The notes beneath the pieces are model-generated. The model ran no database searches. It saw nothing but the letters and a program-made list of their open reading frames with translations, and was not told where the DNA came from. This document shows positions 30,301 through 35,317 of a DNA stretch of 64,000 nucleotides, piece by piece (the stretch's first letter is position 1; each line of letters starts with the position of its first letter). The position numbers and the translations under genes are program-made. Origin of the DNA: Onthophagus taurus (taxonomy: Eukaryota > Arthropoda > Insecta > Coleoptera > Scarabaeidae); NCBI RefSeq assembly GCF_036711975.1, contig NC_091971.1, positions 23,815,501 through 23,879,500 of the forward strand. The letters are read 5' to 3'.

Positions 30301-31054
30301 TTTATCGAAGTTTCAAAATTGTAGTCTAATTCTTAATGGGTGGTGTATTTCATGTGAAAGTGTGTATTATAATTTTTTTTTTTATTTTAGTGATTCCGAT
30401 GTAGTGTTACAAGCAATGTTAAGTTTTTCAAAACTTTTAAAAGTAGTTCAAGAAAATCATTTAAATCAATGCCAAGTAATGGCTGCTGTAAGAATAAAAC
30501 CTTTGCTACAACAAGATAATAGTAATCTAAGAAGAGCATCTTTTTGTCTTTTGGGCGATTTGGCAAATTCAATAAAAGGTTCAGATGAAGCATTTCAAGA
30601 ACAAGTTAATGGAAATTTAATTACTTTAATATTACATTTATGCGATGACGATTTGGATGTTGTGAAGAGTTGCAAATATGCTTTAAGAAAATCTGGCCAT
30701 TTTTTGCGTTCAACTAAAGTGAACCAGATGATTCAAGAGCATATTTTGGAGGATGGATCTTTGCAATTTATCCAATTTATTAGTGATTTTATTAAAGTTT
30801 TGGCTGAAGATTTACAAGAATTATTTCCGCAATTAATAATGGCTTGTTTATCATATTATAAAAGTCCTTGTATGCAAATTAGAGGAAGTGCTGCATTGGT
30901 CACAGGTCTTTTATATTCACAATTAAATCTGGAAACGCGAAAGCAAGTTTCTTTTGATACCGTAAGCTATAGGTTGTTACAACTTTTAAAAGATGAAAAT
31001 CCAGAAGTTAGAAGCAGTGGAGCTGAAGCTATCGCTTACTTATTTGTTGTATAA
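337..31054 (+). CDS. MROH1: MROH1 (maestro heat-like repeat family member 1), complete gene, 7 exons
   Basis: The spliced CDS joins 337-379, 434-783, 8902-9091, 9148-9867, 9925-10507, 20997-23297 and 30391-31054: 4851 nt, 1616 residues plus stop. All junctions are GT/AG and phases match (1,0,1,1,2,2). The product is an all-helical HEAT-repeat protein along its whole length, and human MROH1 is of very similar size (about 1640 aa, known). Recognisable family stretches include MDVLLKNFQPNVVPHY early in the protein and an ...ENPEVRSSGAEAIAYLF end that is a typical closing HEAT repeat. No signal peptide or membrane segment is visible. MROH1 is linked in the literature to lysosome/cytoskeleton roles; nothing here tests that. 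The start at 337 is the first ATG of the short first exon; another in-frame ATG follows six codons later. An AATAAA lies at 31176. Introns 2, 5 and 6 are filled with transposons, yet the coding sequence is intact. Confidence 0.93.
434..783 (+). CDS. MROH1: MROH1 exon 2
   Basis: Encodes the first HEAT repeats (AIGLLIETINDKNPTV... to LVALGNKHCIQ). Donor cag|gttggt at 784 ends the exon in phase 0. It is followed by an 8.1 kb intron packed with transposon remnants. Confidence 0.88.
784..1020. other. Start of MROH1 intron 2, no recognised element
   Basis: AT-rich intron sequence before the first recognisable transposon end near 1021. I see no coding signal. Confidence 0.5.
1021..2637 (-). mobile_element. 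Tigger/pogo-like DNA transposon remnant
   Basis: The minus strand encodes a decayed DDE transposase. The region around 2470-2580 reads KKAILLLDNAPGRAQNL, the block holding the second catalytic Asp (LLDNAPGH in pogo/Tigger/jerky transposases). It is followed by a damaged NTT.SV..NPWIRG stretch. An open part at 1860-2144 encodes a charged C-terminal segment. Inverted ends are visible: left 1021-1046 (AAACGCTGTTTTACGCCGG) against right 2606-2637 (reverse complement AAACGTCGTTTTGCGCCGG). A terminal segment occurs twice in direct orientation (1040-1180 and 1664-1797), with a different repeat between. Stops and frameshifts make it dead. Confidence 0.7.
1181..1655. repeat. Single arm of a palindromic fold-back element, nested in the Tigger-like remnant
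   Basis: Starts CAGGGTATATCTGAATAACTGC and closely matches the arms of the palindromic element at 40584-41787 and the copy at 51043. Shared phrases are 'caacaaacttcaaggggtga', 'gcggaaaattttggtttaat' and 'gtttaactcataat'. Only one arm is present here. It lies between the two direct copies of the Tigger-like end. Confidence 0.75.
2638..3416. other. Intron stretch without recognised gene
   Basis: AT-rich, with no ORF that I can assign. Phrases such as 'gatttcaacgcggttttcacc' look like decayed repeat DNA, but no second copy was found in the window. Confidence 0.4.
3417..3666. repeat. Hairpin-type MITE with GC-rich arms
   Basis: Two inverted arms of about 110 bp flank a short unlike centre near 3520-3560. 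The left arm runs from 'tttaatggaattacagatt' through 'ccatgcggggaggggagg' to 'gttccagacagtac'. The right arm returns 'gtcctgtctctggaac' through 'cctcctctccccgcatgg' to 'ttgtaattccattaaa'. No ORF belongs to it. Confidence 0.8.
3690..5095 (+). mobile_element. Non-LTR (jockey-like) retrotransposon 3' part, dead
   Basis: Reverse transcriptase remnant in two overlapping frames, 3625-4050 and 3890-4807, so at least one frameshift. Visible blocks are VVYLDFQKAFDQLDH (RT palm), KPGPLLFLIFINDI and LSLNVSICAVV, then DLGVSFDSKLTF and the C-terminal RSRLEYASLIW. The catalytic ADD box is altered to FADL, so it cannot be active. The 5' end is truncated at the preceding MITE. An AT-rich tail with AATAAA-like sequence lies near 5085. 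Confidence 0.85.
5167..5263. repeat. Small MITE with ~28 bp terminal inverted repeats
   Basis: The left end tactgtatttttaggactat is the imperfect reverse complement of the right end atggtccgaaaaatacggta, with 'agacgcac' versus 'gatgcgtt' continuing the match. TA flanks both ends, as for Tc1/mariner-type or pogo-type MITEs. Confidence 0.7.
5391..5912 (+). pseudogene. P-element/THAP9-like transposase C-terminal fragment
   Basis: An open frame begins with NNPTALQFEQEYKKLLVH, which resembles the '..NPT..QF...+.LL' block of P-element/THAP9 transposases. It then has a C-x2-C pair (CQFCLNIVEG), a segment reading FVIEPYLISEKIIR and a His/Asp-rich end (HFGDHAHDDHE). There is no start region, no THAP domain and no catalytic core here, so it is a fragment. 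The assignment rests on pattern memory; another cut-and-paste family is possible. Confidence 0.45.
5930..7872 (+). mobile_element. Non-LTR retrotransposon with internally deleted RT and (TTA)n tail
   Basis: The frame at 6110-6982 carries RT fingers (RVTPIHKQGDASNKSNYRLI, CDLSKAFDSVNRQILL). It then jumps directly to the thumb (WFEVNNLQLNREKTHTL, FLGVTLSETLSWRDHI, AIYGILTWGAS). The catalytic ADD region of roughly 100 residues is missing, so the copy is an internal deletion derivative. The C-terminal region continues in shifted frames to about 7290 (VHVQRETLERNIDAHNCSTRYENNL, LHRVQKSQNTF). A long 3' UTR ends in 'gagaaataaac' and an ATT/TTA triplet run at 7850-7872, typical of CR1/I/L2-like tails. 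Confidence 0.83.
7873..8400. other. Intron stretch without recognised gene
   Basis: Very AT-rich sequence after the retroelement tail. No ORF, tandem array or named repeat seen. Confidence 0.4.
8401..8880. repeat. 'ACTAGAACTAG' interspersed repeat family, copy 1
   Basis: Dense overlapping palindromes of the type 'ctagaactag' and 'ctagtgttagttctag'. The shared core is 'catttttattgcactaaaac' followed later by 'tttatatttttaacgtgttt' and 'gatgattcttgaatttttcc'. Copies occur at 34320-34640 (its distal part displaced to 35850-35970 by an inserted block) and, inverted, at 57150-57245. Non-coding. Confidence 0.75.
8902..9091 (+). CDS. MROH1: MROH1 exon 3
   Basis: Acceptor ttttttcaag at 8901. Reads IMDVLLKNFQPNVVPHY to KQAFSY, continuing the ...GNKHCIQ end of exon 2 in frame. 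Donor g|gtattt at 9092, phase 1. Confidence 0.9.
9148..9867 (+). CDS. MROH1: MROH1 exon 4
   Basis: Acceptor ttttcag at 9147. Reads ALESFSESLLEYTSNVSQ, then several HEAT helices (for example IRQHVQKTIQVLLNLYKKH). The donor gtaagt at 9868 is a strong consensus, phase 1. The preceding intron (9092-9147) is 56 bp. Confidence 0.92.
9925..10507 (+). CDS. MROH1: MROH1 exon 5
   Basis: Acceptor acttttag at 9924 after a 57 bp intron. Reads DIITEKCILFIIKLTLKQ to LPLYDVRR with donor gttagt at 10508, phase 2. The long intron after it (10508-20996) holds many transposons. Confidence 0.91.
10508..11234. other. Start of MROH1 intron 5, nothing recognised
   Basis: AT-rich intronic DNA. A short motif 'ccaaaactaa.taagtcc' occurs near 10640 and 10850. 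No coding content seen. Confidence 0.4.
11235..12110 (-). mobile_element. Unclassified insect DNA transposon ORF remnant
   Basis: Minus-strand pieces in several frames fit a widespread, poorly classified insect transposon protein. In order they are FNISFGNTCSEVCSFCEQTE (a C-x2-C motif), then QLWLYNLTFVVIEPNQNREN and FSYTWTENESGKEI, then IRGHNFMPPDRVFGKMIKG. In relatives these correspond to a Cys motif, a '.YN.......YMW.E..A.RG' block and a 'GH.F.P.DR.FG' block. Frameshifts separate the pieces, so the copy is dead. The superfamily is not determined. Confidence 0.5.
12583..13440 (-). mobile_element. Non-LTR retrotransposon RT C-terminal remnant
   Basis: The minus-strand piece at 12583-12777 reads MNKESEIMYTVKRRKLEYLR then HVMRNQHRYSVLQFVKQGKV, the well-known C-terminal part of endonuclease-RT proteins common in insects ('KRRKLEYLGHIMRN..RY.LLQ'). 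Upstream sequence to about 13440 continues in broken frames (NVIWHGILDFWKNWKPLRC). Multiple stops make it dead. Confidence 0.75.
13848..15230 (-). mobile_element. Second non-LTR RT remnant (R1/jockey-like), with duplicated 165 bp segment
   Basis: The minus frame at 14629-14820 encodes SVKFAYADYLALAVNRNTVE, an RT active-site block in which the second catalytic Asp of YADD is Tyr. Positions 14326-14553 carry RTRNNVVQKLCGMTW, the thumb region of the same type. A segment of about 165 bp is present twice in direct orientation (14036-14203 and 15062-15224), encoding KQKKNRKTIRLDNIEAKFL-like sequence. The copy is rearranged and non-functional. Confidence 0.7.
15240..15780. repeat. Interspersed repeat, copy A
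   Basis: Positions 15598-15778 share long identity with 51872-52071 ('aaatttagcggggatctcga', 'ggtacattccatttaaaata', 'ccggaagttggagaaa'), and partially with 31800-31870 inverted. Short frames across it have no recognisable product. Confidence 0.6.
15795..17879. mobile_element. 2.1 kb TIR-bounded non-autonomous element carrying a minisatellite
   Basis: Long terminal inverted repeats of about 130-170 bp are visible. The left end CAGGTAATTCAAATTCGACC at 15795 matches the reverse complement of the right end ending at 17879 (CAGGGTAATTCAAATTCGAC). Both continue through 'ccaccattgggat', 'agatacagaaat', 'tgggggcaaagttgcgta' and 'catttttcaactaagttttt'. TA flanks both ends (15793-15794 and 17880-17881), as for Tc1/mariner-type insertion. 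No transposase is inside. The core is the 225 bp tandem array, and a GC-rich patch 'ggcgccggcgcccc' sits at 17606-17680. Confidence 0.8.
16653..17596. repeat. Minisatellite, ~225 bp period, about four copies, made of ~20 bp subunits
   Basis: The phrase 'acatacataac(t)ttggcag' recurs at about 16653, 16921, 17146 and 17371, giving spacings of 268, 225 and 225. Within each unit, subunits such as 'gactaaatactgctttctga' repeat with variation, so it is a higher-order repeat. Because 225 is a multiple of three, a 235-codon minus-strand frame (16860-17567) stays open with a 75-residue repeat. That is a by-product of the array, not a convincing gene. Confidence 0.88.
17899..18618 (-). pseudogene. Tc1-like transposase, N-terminal two thirds
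   Basis: The likely original start is the internal MGRISRHLNRDECVEAV. A helix-turn-helix region (GISYREIGLRLGISHTTISR) is followed by a GRPR-like linker with Arg-rich sequence (RPGQGRRRV), a second HTH and the catalytic region VLFTEESRFCLY. The first catalytic Asp of the family (FTDESRF) is Glu here. The frame is then cut after NGGSVMVLD, where relatives continue VW(G)GI and the remaining D and E. So the copy is truncated and inactive. Confidence 0.82.
18912..19425 (-). pseudogene. YqaJ-type (lambda-exonuclease-like) nuclease fragment
   Basis: The minus strand reads W..ERL*RLTVSNFGVVRKR, then KATEYGYQYEKTVIEGFQN, GPHVDPCGLYVGQGEFYFLG, ASPDGVIHSDNSMIEMKC. This is the YqaJ nuclease layout (R.T.SNFG; YG...E; LGASPDG; .EIKC), with the catalytic D of SPDG and E-x-K of IEMKC retained. 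An in-frame stop precedes RLTVSNFG. Domains like this occur in invertebrate transposon-associated proteins (known) and as viral recombinase nucleases. The host element cannot be named from what is left. Confidence 0.65.
19426..20540. other. Intron stretch without recognised gene
   Basis: Mostly AT-rich DNA. 19500-19700 may be further upstream remnants of the YqaJ-containing element (Cys-rich in broken minus frames). A GC-richer scrap 'ctcggcgccacccttgattc' at 20149 looks like decayed repeat. No intact gene. Confidence 0.4.
20541..20975 (+). mobile_element. Deletion derivative of the DD39D mariner-type element
   Basis: Begins with a scrap of transposase, [14 protein letters not shown], then jumps to the terminal region shared with 58720-59110 ('caacaagctttactaaatc', 'ggttgccatagttactcatg', 'catgtcaagcaaatttgaag'). 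It ends in 'aatgattttaccgcc' and 'atcggttactttac', the same end as the full element. It sits just before MROH1 exon 6. Confidence 0.75.
20997..23297 (+). CDS. MROH1: MROH1 exon 6 (2.3 kb, central HEAT array)
   Basis: Acceptor gttatag at 20996. Reads NMEKRLLLKTLAVISCYLTN and continues through 767 codons of HEAT helices to LNVFMQGLDYNSV, with donor gtaagt at 23298, phase 2. This single large exon holds almost half the protein. No stop or frameshift in it. Confidence 0.93.
23573..23765 (-). repeat. Terminal repeat of a Penelope-like/hammerhead-bearing element, left inverted copy
   Basis: Reverse-complement partner of 25985-26115. The shared block includes 'cgaaaccggtaccatgtaaa', 'tattatttagagaagaagag' and 'cctttttagtctttattatt'. 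The more distal 'caaggtccgt' scrap near 23580 also has an inverted match at 26093-26102. The hammerhead-like core next to the cgaaaccggt box has decayed in this copy. Confidence 0.65.
23800..25925 (-). mobile_element. Ty3/gypsy LTR retrotransposon, internally deleted
   Basis: The minus strand encodes, in order: a retropepsin with FIDTGSDLNLI (about 25750), the RT start, an RT core with FGLCNSPAVFQRYI and intact YMDD (about 24820), an RNase H block HVDASKEGFGAVLL (about 24375), then directly an integrase C-terminal LLTKFLGPYRVVRGI (about 24190). The integrase catalytic core and most of RNase H are missing. A roughly 65 bp segment starting TGTGGGATTCCCCCTT is present at both ends in the same orientation (25925-25854 and 24034-23967), consistent with LTR starts. 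The upstream copy runs straight into pol, so gag and most of the 5' LTR are lost. No envelope gene is seen. Confidence 0.85.
25940..26115 (+). repeat. Terminal repeat with hammerhead-like motif, right copy
   Basis: Right partner of the inverted repeat at 23573-23765. It carries the best hammerhead-like hairpin in the window (25971-26005). Confidence 0.65.
25971..26005 (+). ncRNA. Hammerhead-like ribozyme motif
   Basis: Order seen: CTGATGA, an extra T, stem GACATG, loop TGAA, stem CATGTC, then GAAAC, then the self-complementary CGGTACC. Upstream TGG can pair with CCA after the GTA site to form stem I. This matches the CUGANGA...GAAA hammerhead layout reported for Penelope-like elements (established), except for the extra U between A9 and stem II. 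Activity is uncertain. Confidence 0.45.
26116..26480 (+). pseudogene. Tc1-like transposase N-terminal fragment
   Basis: The frame at 26254-26466 reads RDRFQTTRSIAVNWMKAL, LSMATVYRRISSFRFHSYRP and LPLTPIKQARLAWCQERQGW, the HTH/linker region of Tc1 transposases that precedes 'W..V.FSDE'. A stop follows at WVHQ*. The region just upstream (26120-26250, HPSGRPAQRS-like) continues it in another frame. Only a fragment. Confidence 0.7.
26490..28440 (-). mobile_element. Jockey-clade non-LTR retrotransposon, internally deleted
   Basis: The minus strand runs from 28440 to about 26500. Pre-RT sequence (FPSWYSLPTIKGIKEKLKFH) is followed by RT fingers (RAGAGPDGLPGLFYGECASV, YPSEWKKALIIPIHK), then a jump to the palm with intact LKILYADDSKIF (about 27480) and the thumb (CVRDLGVLFDSKLIFSAHI, SSVLNYASTVWNP). 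The stretch between IPIHK and the active site is missing. Several frameshifts. The 5' end is cut by the next element at about 28440. Confidence 0.85.
28441..30190 (+). mobile_element. I-like non-LTR retrotransposon 3' part with RNase H domain
   Basis: Starts abruptly in the RT thumb (KHLGVILDSKLNWNSHLLLD), then RPMVAYTSLIWSPKTKH and ALEALLGFTPLHLYIQKEA. Next comes an RNase H domain (TDASKTVRSGVGMGING, QAEVLAHKLLHR, DSRAALKAIQAY, WVPGHNNIEGNEKADKL) and a C-terminal region to about 30100. It ends in 'ccaataataataaaataata'. RNase H is interrupted by a 218 bp MITE at 29368-29585. Stops and frameshifts are present. Confidence 0.82.
29368..29585. mobile_element. 218 bp TIR MITE inserted in the RNase H region
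   Basis: Begins CAGTCGGGATCTTGGG and ends with the inverse CCCAAGATTACGACTG. The arms match for about 70 bp, through 'aaatgcacactcaaggtcaa' and 'gatccgacatgccgctggct'. TA is duplicated (29366-29367 and 29586-29587). Removing it brings GNDV next to the WVPGH block of RNase H. Confidence 0.85.
30391..31054 (+). CDS. MROH1: MROH1 exon 7 (C-terminal, stop codon)
   Basis: Acceptor tttattttag at 30390 gives DDSDVVLQAMLSFSKLLK in frame with exon 6. The exon ends GAEAIAYLFVV with TAA at 31052-31054. Poly(A) signal AATAAA at 31176-31181. Confidence 0.92.
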
Positions 31055-31175
31055 TTTTATTAACCTTTCCCAAAAACTATTTCTAGTATCTTATGTGATA
31101 ATGTTAATAATATGGTAAAATATTCTTATATTTGTTTGTTGGGTTATTGTATTTTTAATTTTTCTGCTTTTTATC

Positions 31176-31181
31176 AATAAA
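31176..31181 (+). terminator. MROH1 polyadenylation signal
   Basis: Canonical AATAAA about 120 bp after the MROH1 stop codon, just before the duplicated zinc-finger 5' segment begins. Confidence 0.6.
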
Positions 31182-31195
31182 TAGAAAAAAAATAG

Positions 31196-31590
31196 AATAT
31201 TTTAATCCATTTTCATAGTTAAGTAAAACATAACCTAAATAATCAAAAAAAAAAAACGTCACTTTGAAGTTAACCTAAAAATTTCTACTTTTTAACGAAA
31301 AAACATTTAAAATCCATTAAAACCACAAATATCTTCATATTCTTATAAGATTTCTCAAAAATTACCAGATCATCTTTGCCTTCAATGCATATCTCATTTA
31401 CACAACGCATTTTTTTTTAAACAACTTTGTGAAAAATCAAATAACACATTAAGAAACTTATTAAATGAAAGAGCAAACACTTTTATGGATTTGAAACTAG
31501 CGATCTATCAAAGTGAATTAAATTTAGAATTGTCCCAAGATAATATCAGGGACGTACATAGTTGATGGACACAAATTAGAACTAGAAATT
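31196..31590 (+). pseudogene. Truncated duplicate of the ZAD zinc-finger gene 5' region
   Basis: Nearly the same sequence as 38043-38674, covering upstream DNA, 5' UTR and the second half of the ZAD. Shared blocks are 'aagtaaaacataacctaaat', 'ccattaaaacca.aaatatc', the reading [13 protein letters not shown], and [18 protein letters not shown]. Two deletions remove the start codon, most of exon 1 and intron 1. A 4 bp insertion near 31550 shifts the frame before the match ends. The upstream non-transcribed sequence is shared, so this is a DNA-level duplication, not a retrocopy. Confidence 0.88.
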
Positions 31591-31917
31591 GATGGACTTT
31601 CTTGATTAATTAAACAACTTTATGGCTTTAGCGGGAATTTTATTTTTGCCAATTTTGAACAGGATGTTATACAGAGTGTCTCACTTAACTGGTTCGTTAG
31701 AACTTTTTAAGGTTCCACTATTTGTAGTGGTTTGAAATTTTGGTAGCATGGGTTGTTCATTCTAAACTTTCGATCTAAAATATTTTCAAGATGGCCACCC
31801 CTTCTGGTCTACCGGAAGTAGACCACAACTTCGTTATTTTAAATGGAATGCTATAGTTTTTATTACACCTTTCAATTATACGTAAAAAAATACGTTGACT
31901 TTGATAAAAGTTGTTGG
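31591..31917. other. Spacer repeat DNA
   Basis: Contains a scrap 'cttcgttattttaaatggaa', an inverted match to the repeats at 15640 and 51930. No gene. Confidence 0.45.
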
Positions 31918-31919
31918 TA

Positions 31920-34095
31920 CCTAGCGTTTTTTGTTTTCGAGTTATTTTGATTTTAAGTGTTTTTTGACAAATTTCACCATGGTCTTTAAAAGCCCATATC
32001 TCAGCTAACGATCATTCAAAAAAGCTCTGCATTTCAATTATTAATGAATTTCCCATTAATGTTGTCCAATCTTTTTTAATTAGTTCTTCACAGTGGCGAA
32101 CACTATCTGCCCACATCTCCGGAGTGTAATGACCAAGAGCTTTTTGCCAAGTCTCCTTGACACGACAGATCTTTTTCTCCGAGCTGGACTGAACATGTTT
32201 ATTGTAATAAGTTTTTAAGAACGCCCAACATAGTTCAATGGGATTATATTTGCAATTGTATGGAGGAAGGCGAAGAACAGTATGGCCATGGTCTCTTATT
32301 AATTTGTCAATTTCAAAGGATTTTTCAATTTGAGGCTTGTAATAACGGATTATTTCCCATAACGATTTTTTATTTAAGGTTGGTTCAAACTGTATATTAT
32401 GTTCAGTTAACCATTTTTTCATATCATTTTTTTTTGTGCAGAAACTTGGAGCTTTCTCGATTTGTTTTGAGTGATATGGAGCATTATCCATTACTACCGC
32501 ACACTTCGCACCCAAATTATTTAATGCTGGAAGTAATAGATTTTTCACCCATTCCATAAAAATAATTGACGTCATATTTTTATGATAATCTCTGTGCTCC
32601 GTGTTGTCACTGAGCAAGAGATCGCAATTTGGCAAAAACCCTGACGAAGTGCCTGCGTGCAAGATTGTAAATCTTTTTCCTTCGCCTTCTGCTCTTTGCG
32701 GAATACCGAATCTTTCATTTTCATTTACCCATTGATAAACTTGGGTGCCATTTTCGTAAATCCAAGTTTCGTCAAGAAAAACATAAGTATTGCAAGCTCC
32801 GGATTCTAGGTATTGCAAGTATGTCTTTAAAAATGTAATTCTTTTTGAAACTATATGTGGTTGTTCAATTAACACTTTTCTATTGCTAATCTTTTTATAT
32901 CTATATCCCATAGATTTTATAATTTTATGTCATTTTGATCTACCATTAGTAAAATCACATTCATTTCTTGCAAAATTAAGTAAATCATTAGGATTAAAAT
33001 ACTGTTTCTTTTCATGCAATTTTTGTATTTGTCTTCCTAACTCTTCTTTAATAAAATATAAATTATTATCCGTCTTGTAGTTCATTTTACAACGCCCTTG
33101 TGTTTTTGTTTTTTTTACAGTTTCATATTTTTTGTAGGTTTGAATAATTTTAAAAACAGTCGTGCTGTGAACCTAATACAATTATGTTGAATATAAATTT
33201 AATTTTAAAACTCAAGTGCAATACACATACATCAAAAATACGTGAAGCTTTATCACATATCTATTTTAAATTCGTATTTGGTGTCTCCGTCTGTACTTCT
33301 TCACAATACCTAATTATAGAGTTTTTTTCGCGTTTAGACAGTTGACATCCCGTTCCACCCTTTCTTAACATTTTTATGGTAGATTTAGCAGCAAAAAAAT
33401 TATATGAAAATTGTTTTTTAATCAATCTGAACAAATTTGATAGACAGTGGTGGCACACAATTAAAGTAAAAGTCACGACATGCGCTTTTACTTTCAATAC
33501 CAACTTGACGCCACTTTGACAATTGATTTAAATAAAAAACAGATTATATTTATTGTAGTTTCCCTGATATTGGAAAATTAATCAAAATCAGACATAGAAT
33601 CCCAAAGCCCGTTTGTGTTTTTGTTAGCAGGCCAAGACATTTTGACAGTTCATCGTTTAATTTATTTAAATTATTATTGGTATTATTTCTACAATTAACT
33701 ATGGTTGAATAACCTTTAGCTTGCTCGCTTTTATTTACCAAAAATAACCAACAGAAAAACGAATAAATGAAACAATGAAAAACAACAATTTAATAACAGA
33801 AATTAGAATGAATTCCCTTTCTGATAGGGTAAAAAAATACGGGACATTCCATTTAAAATTTTCGACTTTCTAGCCATTGAATATGGAGAAACGGTAATTC
33901 AATTTTTGACTATCCTGTATAAGATACTCTGATACAAGAAATGACAATCTATTTGACAACATCTGAAGAGTAATCGTGCCAATTTAGAGGTTTTTTTTAA
34001 TGAACGTTAACTGAGATATGGGCTTTTAAAGAGCATGGTGAAATTTGCCAAAAAAAGCTTAAAATCAAAATAACTTGAAAACAAAAAATGCTAGA
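31920..34095 (-). mobile_element. IS630/Tc1-type transposon with ~100 bp TIRs and DD83E transposase
   Basis: The ends match: left CCTAGCGTTTTTTGTTTTCG at 31920 and, inverted, TCTAGCATTTTTTGTTTTCA ending at 34095. Both continue about 100 bp ('ttattttgattttaag', 'aaatttcaccatg.tcttta', 'gcccatatctcag'). TA is duplicated at 31918-31919 and 34096-34097. The minus-strand transposase has an N-terminal HTH part (33513-33240, MLRKGGTGCQLSKREKN). A probable short intron ends before VHSTTVFKIIQTYKKY. A catalytic domain at 32012-32911 has FLDETW, VVMDNAPYHS and NPIELCW. Spacing from the second D to E is 83 residues. Stops at NTNLK* and GRSK*HK interrupt the frame. Confidence 0.88.
32012..32911 (-). CDS. 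DD83E transposase catalytic domain (open, 299 codons)
   Basis: Uninterrupted frame from KSMGYRYKKISNRK to the C-terminus. It holds all three catalytic residues: D in YVFLDETWIY, D in VVMDNAPYH, and E in NPIELCWAFLK. A long insert of about 40 residues (KWLTEHNIQFEPTLNKKSLW...) between the second and third residues accounts for the wide spacing. The reading frame continues upstream in frame past a single TGA into FIKEELGRQIQKLHEKKQYF, so the full protein was longer. The family is common in insects. This copy is probably inactive because of the upstream stops. Confidence 0.75.
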   Translation of the reverse strand: MGYRYKKISNRKVLIEQPHIVSKRITFLKTYLQYLESGACNTYVFLDETWIYENGTQVYQWVNENERFGIPQRAEGEGKRFTILHAGTSSGFLPNCDLLLSDNTEHRDYHKNMTSIIFMEWVKNLLLPALNNLGAKCAVVMDNAPYHSKQIEKAPSFCTKKNDMKKWLTEHNIQFEPTLNKKSLWEIIRYYKPQIEKSFEIDKLIRDHGHTVLRLPPYNCKYNPIELCWAFLKTYYNKHVQSSSEKKICRVKETWQKALGHYTPEMWADSVRHCEELIKKDWTTLMGNSLIIEMQSFFE

Positions 34096-34149
34096 TACAC
34101 CAAGAAATTCTACAATAGAAAAAATAGATGAACCTACAATTTCGAGTCA

Positions 34150-34640
34150 GTATCGTTTTCTAGATGTTAGTATAAAATTGAAAGTTTGTCTTTTATTTTA
34201 TATAGAATTTAAGTCTAACAAGTTTCGGCCCTTAGCCATCTTCAGAGACTCCACAAATAGATTAACATCTCTCATCTTATCCATTTTACAAACGACAGCG
34301 AAAGGTAGCGCTAGTTAGCAAAAGATATCACTGTTGCACATTTTTATTGCACTAAAACTAGAACTAATACTAGACCGAATATTTCTAGTTCTAGGACTAG
34401 TGTTAGTTCTAGTTTTACACTAGCACTATCACTAGAACTAACACAAGATCTAGAACTAGAATCATTCGGGTTTAACCGTCTTGAGAGACGTGGGACTAAA
34501 TCCCAATGTTTCTATTTCACGATCTAGTGTTAGTTGTAGTGGCAGTGGTAGATAGCGCTAGTTAGCATAAGATATTACTATGTTGTATATTTTTATTGAA
34601 CTAAAACTAGAACGAGAACTAGAAACATTCGGGTTTAGTC
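34150..34640. repeat. Hammerhead-like/ACTAG repeat family, copy 2
   Basis: Positions 34150-34320 are the reverse complement of 57240-57360 and 36160-36265, including the hammerhead-like box 34216-34245 on the minus strand. From 34320 the 'ctagaactag' palindromes match 8440-8680. Confidence 0.72.
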
Positions 34641-34649
34641 GTGAAAAAA

Positions 34650-35310
34650 ACTTTCAGTTGACAATGTCAACTTTAATTTTATTATTACCTTTAAAGTGAG
34701 TCCAAACTTGACACATTTATCTCAAAAAACCAAAAAATTCGAACTTTTAATTTTGACATAATTGTCAACTTCATAAAAAATCCTTTAAAATGAGTCCAAA
34801 CTCGACATATTTAACTTTAATATTAATGGAAATATAATCACTTCCGGTTTGAAACGTCAACTTCAATTTTGACATATTTGTCATCTTCATTAAAAAACCT
34901 TTAAAATGAGTCCAAAAATGACGCACTTATCTCAAAAAACAAAAAAGTTAGAATAAAAAACATTAAACCCTAAGTTAGCAACAATGAAGATAGCAATTTA
35001 ATTTTTAAATATTAATACCAACCTTAATTTTTTATTTTTTTTATTATACTTTTGCTTTTGTGACAAATATTAAGACATTTTATAAAAATTATGAATATGT
35101 CAAAATGACATTGACATTTCCAAGCGGATGTTGCTTATATCTCGATTAATATTGGAATTAAATATAACATGTTTGGACTCATTTTAAAGGATTTTTCACG
35201 ACGATTACAAATATGTCAAAATTGACATTCTTAACAGGAAGTTGACCATAACTTCATTAATATTGAAGATAAATATGTCGTGTTTGCACTCATTTTAATA
35301 GTTATTTAAC
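34650..35310. repeat. Inverted array of ~130 bp units (fold-back)
   Basis: Units with 'aaaatgagtccaaac.cgac', 'aatttgacatatttgtc' and 'aaaaa.cctttaaaatgag' repeat in one orientation at 34660-34920 and in the opposite orientation at 35095-35300 ('tttggactcattttaaagga', 'acaaatatgtcaaaattgac'). A further scrap lies at 35755-35820. No ORF. Confidence 0.7.
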
Positions 35311-35317
35311 CAACAAG

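Noticed and set aside
31196-31590. Retroposed (processed) copy of the zinc-finger gene
   Set aside because: Intron 1 is missing, but so are the exon sequences around it, and untranscribed upstream DNA is shared. Deletion in a DNA duplicate explains it better than retroposition.
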